This document shows, one piece after another, positions 42,253 to 46,344 of a stretch of DNA of 46,344 bases; the first letter of the stretch is position 1; each line of letters opens with the position of its first letter. A program made the position numbers and the translations under genes. A model generated the notes under the pieces. That model was not told the DNA's origin. It saw only the letters and a program-made list of their open reading frames with translations, and made no database searches. The DNA is from Siminovitchia fortis (GTDB taxonomy: Bacteria; Bacillota; Bacilli; Bacillales; Bacillaceae_C), in assembly GCF_003605365.2 (NCBI RefSeq), contig NZ_QYTU02000030.1:1-46344 (forward strand). Direction: 5' to 3'.

Positions 42253-43620
42253 ATGGACATATATACAGATTTATGCAGGCTGATCGGGGCGGATCAAACA
42301 TCCGTCAATGAAACGATCCTCAGAAACCATAGTAAAGATGAGTCCGATCATGCGGCGAGTGAGCCTGACGTCGTTGTATTTCCCGAATCCAGCGAAGACG
42401 TACAGAAAGTTTTACGATATGCAAATAAACATAAAATCCCTGTTGTTCCCTTTGGGGCGGGCTCAGGATTGGAAGGGCAGGCCATCCCGGTCAATAAAGG
42501 GATCTCCATTGACTTTGAAAGAATGAATAAGGTGATTGAAGTGAGGCCCGAGGACCTTGTTGTCATTGTGCAGCCCGGCATCACACGTATTCAACTGAAT
42601 GAAGAGTTAAAGAGGCATGGGTTATTTTTTCCGGTAGATCCGGGGGCAGATGCTACTATCGGCGGAATGGCCTCAACGAATGCAAGCGGTACGATGACTG
42701 TCCGCTATGGGGGAATGCGTGACCAGGTCTTGAATTTGAAAGTTGTTTTGGCGGACGGCCGGATCATAGAAACAGGCAGCTTGGCGAAAAAGTCTTCATC
42801 GGGACTTCACCTGAATGGCTTATTTGTGGGATCAGAGGGAACTTTAGGCGTCTTTACGGAAATAGCCTTGAAATTGCACGGTATTCCGGAAGATATTGTT
42901 GCTGCAAGATGTTCATTCCCTTCCGTAAAAAGCTGTGTGGAAGCCGCAACCGCTATTTTGACAGCGGGTGTCCCGATGGCGCGCATGGAGCTTGTCGATG
43001 CCCGGAGCATCCGCCAGGCGAATGAATACTCCGACACGGATTATGTGGAAGCCCCATCATTGTTTTTTGAATTCCACGGCAATAAAGGGGGAAACAAAGA
43101 AGACATCGAATTTGTCCGGGCCATAGTGGAAGAAGCAGGCTGCCTTGAATTTTTGTTTGAAACCGATTCTCTTAAGCGGGCGGCTCTATGGAAGGCCCGC
43201 CACGAATTGAATTACGCCTATAGACATGGAAATCCTCAATTGGCCTGCATGACGACAGACGTATGCGTACCTATTTCAAAGCTGGCGGAAAACGTTGAGT
43301 TTGCAAGCAATAAGCTGGATGAGTACGGATTCAAGGGAGGGGTTGTCGGGCATGTTGGGGACGGCAACTTCCATACGATGATCATGTATGATCCAAAAGT
43401 GGAAGGTGAGTTTGAAAAGGCCGTCGAGTTCAACCATCAAATGGTTAAGCTTGCTCTGAAATCAGGAGGCACATGTACCGGCGAGCATGGTGTCGGCCTT
43501 GGAAAAATTGATTTTCAAAGGGAAGAACACGGGGAAGCAATGGAAATCATGCTGGCATTAAAGCGTACATTGGACCCCAACCAAATATTGAACCCGGGAA
43601 AAATTTTCCCGGAAGAATAG
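42253..43620 (+). CDS. glcD: FAD-linked 2-hydroxyacid dehydrogenase (GlcD/D-lactate dehydrogenase type)
   Basis: 455 residues. The N-terminal PCMH-type FAD-binding domain has VPFGAGSGLEGQAIP and DPGADATIGGMASTNASGTM. The C-terminal cap holds the metal/substrate histidines in GHVGDGNFH and GTCTGEHGVGLGK. It oxidises glycolate or D-lactate, passing electrons to quinone or partner subunits. No glcE/glcF-like genes are beside it, so it may work alone like D-lactate dehydrogenases. The start follows GGGAGAG. Confidence 0.87.
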   Translation: MDIYTDLCRLIGADQTSVNETILRNHSKDESDHAASEPDVVVFPESSEDVQKVLRYANKHKIPVVPFGAGSGLEGQAIPVNKGISIDFERMNKVIEVRPEDLVVIVQPGITRIQLNEELKRHGLFFPVDPGADATIGGMASTNASGTMTVRYGGMRDQVLNLKVVLADGRIIETGSLAKKSSSGLHLNGLFVGSEGTLGVFTEIALKLHGIPEDIVAARCSFPSVKSCVEAATAILTAGVPMARMELVDARSIRQANEYSDTDYVEAPSLFFEFHGNKGGNKEDIEFVRAIVEEAGCLEFLFETDSLKRAALWKARHELNYAYRHGNPQLACMTTDVCVPISKLAENVEFASNKLDEYGFKGGVVGHVGDGNFHTMIMYDPKVEGEFEKAVEFNHQMVKLALKSGGTCTGEHGVGLGKIDFQREEHGEAMEIMLALKRTLDPNQILNPGKIFPEE

Positions 43621-43622
43621 GA

Positions 43623-43658
43623 AAAAGCGGTTTGATCAGATCCGATCGAACCGCTTTT
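43623..43658. terminator. Bidirectional terminator
   Basis: AAAAGCGGTT pairs with AACCGCTTTT and an inner GATC/GATC step, between the convergent FAD dehydrogenase and glutamate dehydrogenase genes. Confidence 0.82.
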
Positions 43659-43687
43659 CAAAGTCTTTTTATTAAAGTCGGTGATTA

Positions 43688-45070
<1,383 letters not shown>

Positions 45071-45140
45071 TTATTATCACTCCCATTCACCTGTATTTGA
45101 TTTTCAAAAAATTTCCACGTCCTTAAACTTGGTACAATTC

Positions 45141-45208
45141 ATTCTATCCTTTACAATTAATCTATACAATATGGATTTGAGATAAATTTGATGCCTTTTT
45201 GATATCAA
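45141..45208. promoter_or_regulatory. gdhA promoter and LysR-type site in the divergent region
   Basis: On the minus strand TTGTAT (45169-45164), 17 bp, TAGAAT (45146-45141) is a good gdhA promoter. AATC-N11-GATT (45159-45177), a T-N11-A-type LysR motif, covers its -35. A second small palindrome, TTGATATCAA (45199-45208), lies nearer the regulator gene. Together they suggest control of gdhA and autoregulation. Confidence 0.55.
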
Positions 45209-45233
45209 TCGATGGAAAAGGGGGAATTCGCTG

Positions 45234-46136
45234 ATGGAATTAAGACAAATCCAGTATTTTATCGAAGTGGCCCATAGAGAGCATATGACAGAAGCAGCAG
45301 AAGCCTTGCACGTTGCCCAGTCTGCTGTCAGCCGGCAAATCGTCAACCTGGAAGCGGAGTTGGGGGTCGACCTGTTTATTCGGGAAGGGCGGAACATCCG
45401 CCTGACTCACATTGGAAAAATGTTTTTGGAAAAGATGGAGACCGCCATGGATTTGATTCATGAAGCAAAAAGAGAAATCGAGGAACAGCTGGACCCCGAA
45501 CGTGGAACAGTCCGAATCGGATTTCCCAGCAGCCTGGCGGCATCGTTGCTTCCAACCGTCATCTCCGCTTTTCGAAAAGGCCATCCCTTTGTCAATATCC
45601 AGCTTCACCAGGACTCATACCGCCATTTGGTGGAACAGGTCGTAATAGGCGATATTGATTTGGCTTTGCTCGGGCCGGTCCCTAAAAATGATGCAAGGGT
45701 GACAAGTGAAATTTTATTTGTGGAAAACCTCGTAGCCCTGCTTTACGCAAAACATCCGCTTGCTTCAAGAAAGTCCCTGCAGTTGGATGAACTCCGAAAT
45801 GATCCGTTCATTTTATCCCCTAAAGGATATATACTGCAAAATATCGTTGAAAATGCCTGCCGGCAATACGGTTTTGAGCCGCAAGTCTCTTTTGAAGGAA
45901 AAGACATTGATGCCATCAAAGGACTGGTCGCTGCAGGTCTTGGGGTCACTTTACTCCCGGAAATTACTCTTGTGGACAGTCTTCCGCGTACAACAGTCAA
46001 GATCCCGCTTGCCGAACAGAATGTCACACGGACAGTAGGAATGATCATTCCGAACAATCGGAAGCTGATGCCGACAGAGCTCCTTTTTCATAAATTCCTG
46101 AAAGACTTCTTCCGTACATTGAGCGGCTTTCAGTAG
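45234..46136 (+). CDS. gltC: LysR-family regulator (GltC-like)
   Basis: 300 residues. The N-terminal helix-turn-helix MELRQIQYFIEVAHREHMTE with ALHVAQSAVSRQIVNLEAELG is followed by the two-lobe effector domain. It resembles B. subtilis GltC in all conserved blocks (LDPERGTVRIGFPSSLA, DIDLALLGPVP, AIKGLVAAGLGVTLLPE). GltC activates glutamate synthase; here the neighbour is glutamate dehydrogenase, so the target may have been exchanged. The start is ATG 45234, eight bases after AAAAGGGGG. Confidence 0.88.
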   Translation: MELRQIQYFIEVAHREHMTEAAEALHVAQSAVSRQIVNLEAELGVDLFIREGRNIRLTHIGKMFLEKMETAMDLIHEAKREIEEQLDPERGTVRIGFPSSLAASLLPTVISAFRKGHPFVNIQLHQDSYRHLVEQVVIGDIDLALLGPVPKNDARVTSEILFVENLVALLYAKHPLASRKSLQLDELRNDPFILSPKGYILQNIVENACRQYGFEPQVSFEGKDIDAIKGLVAAGLGVTLLPEITLVDSLPRTTVKIPLAEQNVTRTVGMIIPNNRKLMPTELLFHKFLKDFFRTLSGFQ

Positions 46137-46199
46137 AGATTTCAAACAAAATATCCTATATATTATGAATGAAATATTGAAACGTTTCTCTTTTAATTG

Positions 46200-46318
46200 T
46201 TGACAGGATTTTGATAAGTATGTATAATCCTATTTAACTTAACAGAGCAAGAATATTAGTATTGACCGGTCAACCGGAGATACAACCTTTGTAAAAAGGA
46301 TTGTATCTCCGGTTTTAT
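46200..46318 (+). ncRNA. Short transcription unit: consensus promoter followed by strong terminator (attenuator or small RNA)
   Basis: TTGACA (46200-46205), exactly 17 bp, TATAAT (46223-46228). About 35 bases after the likely start lies the palindrome TTGACCGGTCAA (46262-46273). CCGGAGATACAA and TTGTATCTCCGG (46274-46285, 46301-46312) plus TTTT then form a terminator. The transcript would be about 85 nt: a leader attenuator for a gene beyond the window, or a small RNA. A 10-bp palindrome GAAACGTTTC (46179-46188) lies upstream of the -35. Confidence 0.5.
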
Positions 46319-46344
46319 TAATGGTTTAGAAAACCCCTGGCTAT

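Noticed and set aside
46176-46192. Catabolite (cre) site at the GAAACGTTTC palindrome
   Set aside because: The spacing between the TGAAA and CG parts is one base short of the cre consensus.

Overview
The window looks like chromosome from a low-GC, Gram-positive, spore-former-type member of the Bacillaceae. The reasons are strong AGGAGG-type ribosome sites, frequent TTG/GTG starts, and gene sets typical of Bacillus: a YwrABC/YwrD-like block, YtxJ (bacillithiol system), KatA with a PerR box, a PyrR attenuator, a BirA-type operator on bioY-bioB, and a YidC2 gene preceded by a MifM-like leader. I cannot name a species. No phage, CRISPR array, rRNA or tRNA was seen.

Layout. 1-12.0 kb: an oligopeptide/dipeptide-type ABC transporter operon (two permeases, two ATPases), followed by a cytoplasmic C45-family Ntn-hydrolase and a lipoprotein substrate-binding protein. 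The hydrolase plus binding-protein pair is repeated once. A third binding protein follows, preceded by the decayed remains of another operon copy. 12.0-15.7 kb: paired short chromate-transporter proteins with an Lrp/AsnC regulator, divergent from a gamma-glutamyltransferase. 16-20.3 kb: a luciferase-like monooxygenase, a pterin-carbinolamine dehydratase, and a TPP-riboswitch-led thiazole operon tenI-thiS-thiG-thiF. 20.4-20.8 kb: a 52-bp minisatellite. 20.9-26.6 kb: Na/Pi cotransporter, flavin reductase with two tiny genes, M20 amidohydrolase, YtxJ and an MscS channel. 26.7-31.6 kb: a SWIM-SNF2 helicase and catalase. 31.6-32.1 kb: a structured-RNA element without a protein gene. 32.2-38.7 kb: threonine synthase, dicarboxylate symporter, uracil permease, peptidase T, HxlR regulator and divergent nitroreductase. 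39-42 kb: bioY-bioB and the mifM-like/yidC2 pair. 42.2-46.3 kb: an FAD-linked hydroxyacid dehydrogenase, glutamate dehydrogenase with a divergent GltC-like regulator, and a short promoter-terminator unit at the edge.

The most interesting parts are these. (a) The transporter/hydrolase/binding-protein array: the binding proteins lack the aspartate that normally anchors a peptide amino terminus, and the partner enzyme belongs to a family acting on N-acyl amide bonds. This suggests import and deacylation of N-acylated compounds. (b) The structured RNA at 31.64-31.96 kb, bounded by hairpins, resembles an orphan omega-RNA-type IS200/IS605 remnant. (c) The MifM-like arrest leader has its last codons inside a hairpin that masks the yidC2 ribosome site. 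(d) A dispersed repeat family of about 150-200 bp is present in three full and two decayed copies.

Functions are read from family-level motifs in the sequence; no database search was possible.
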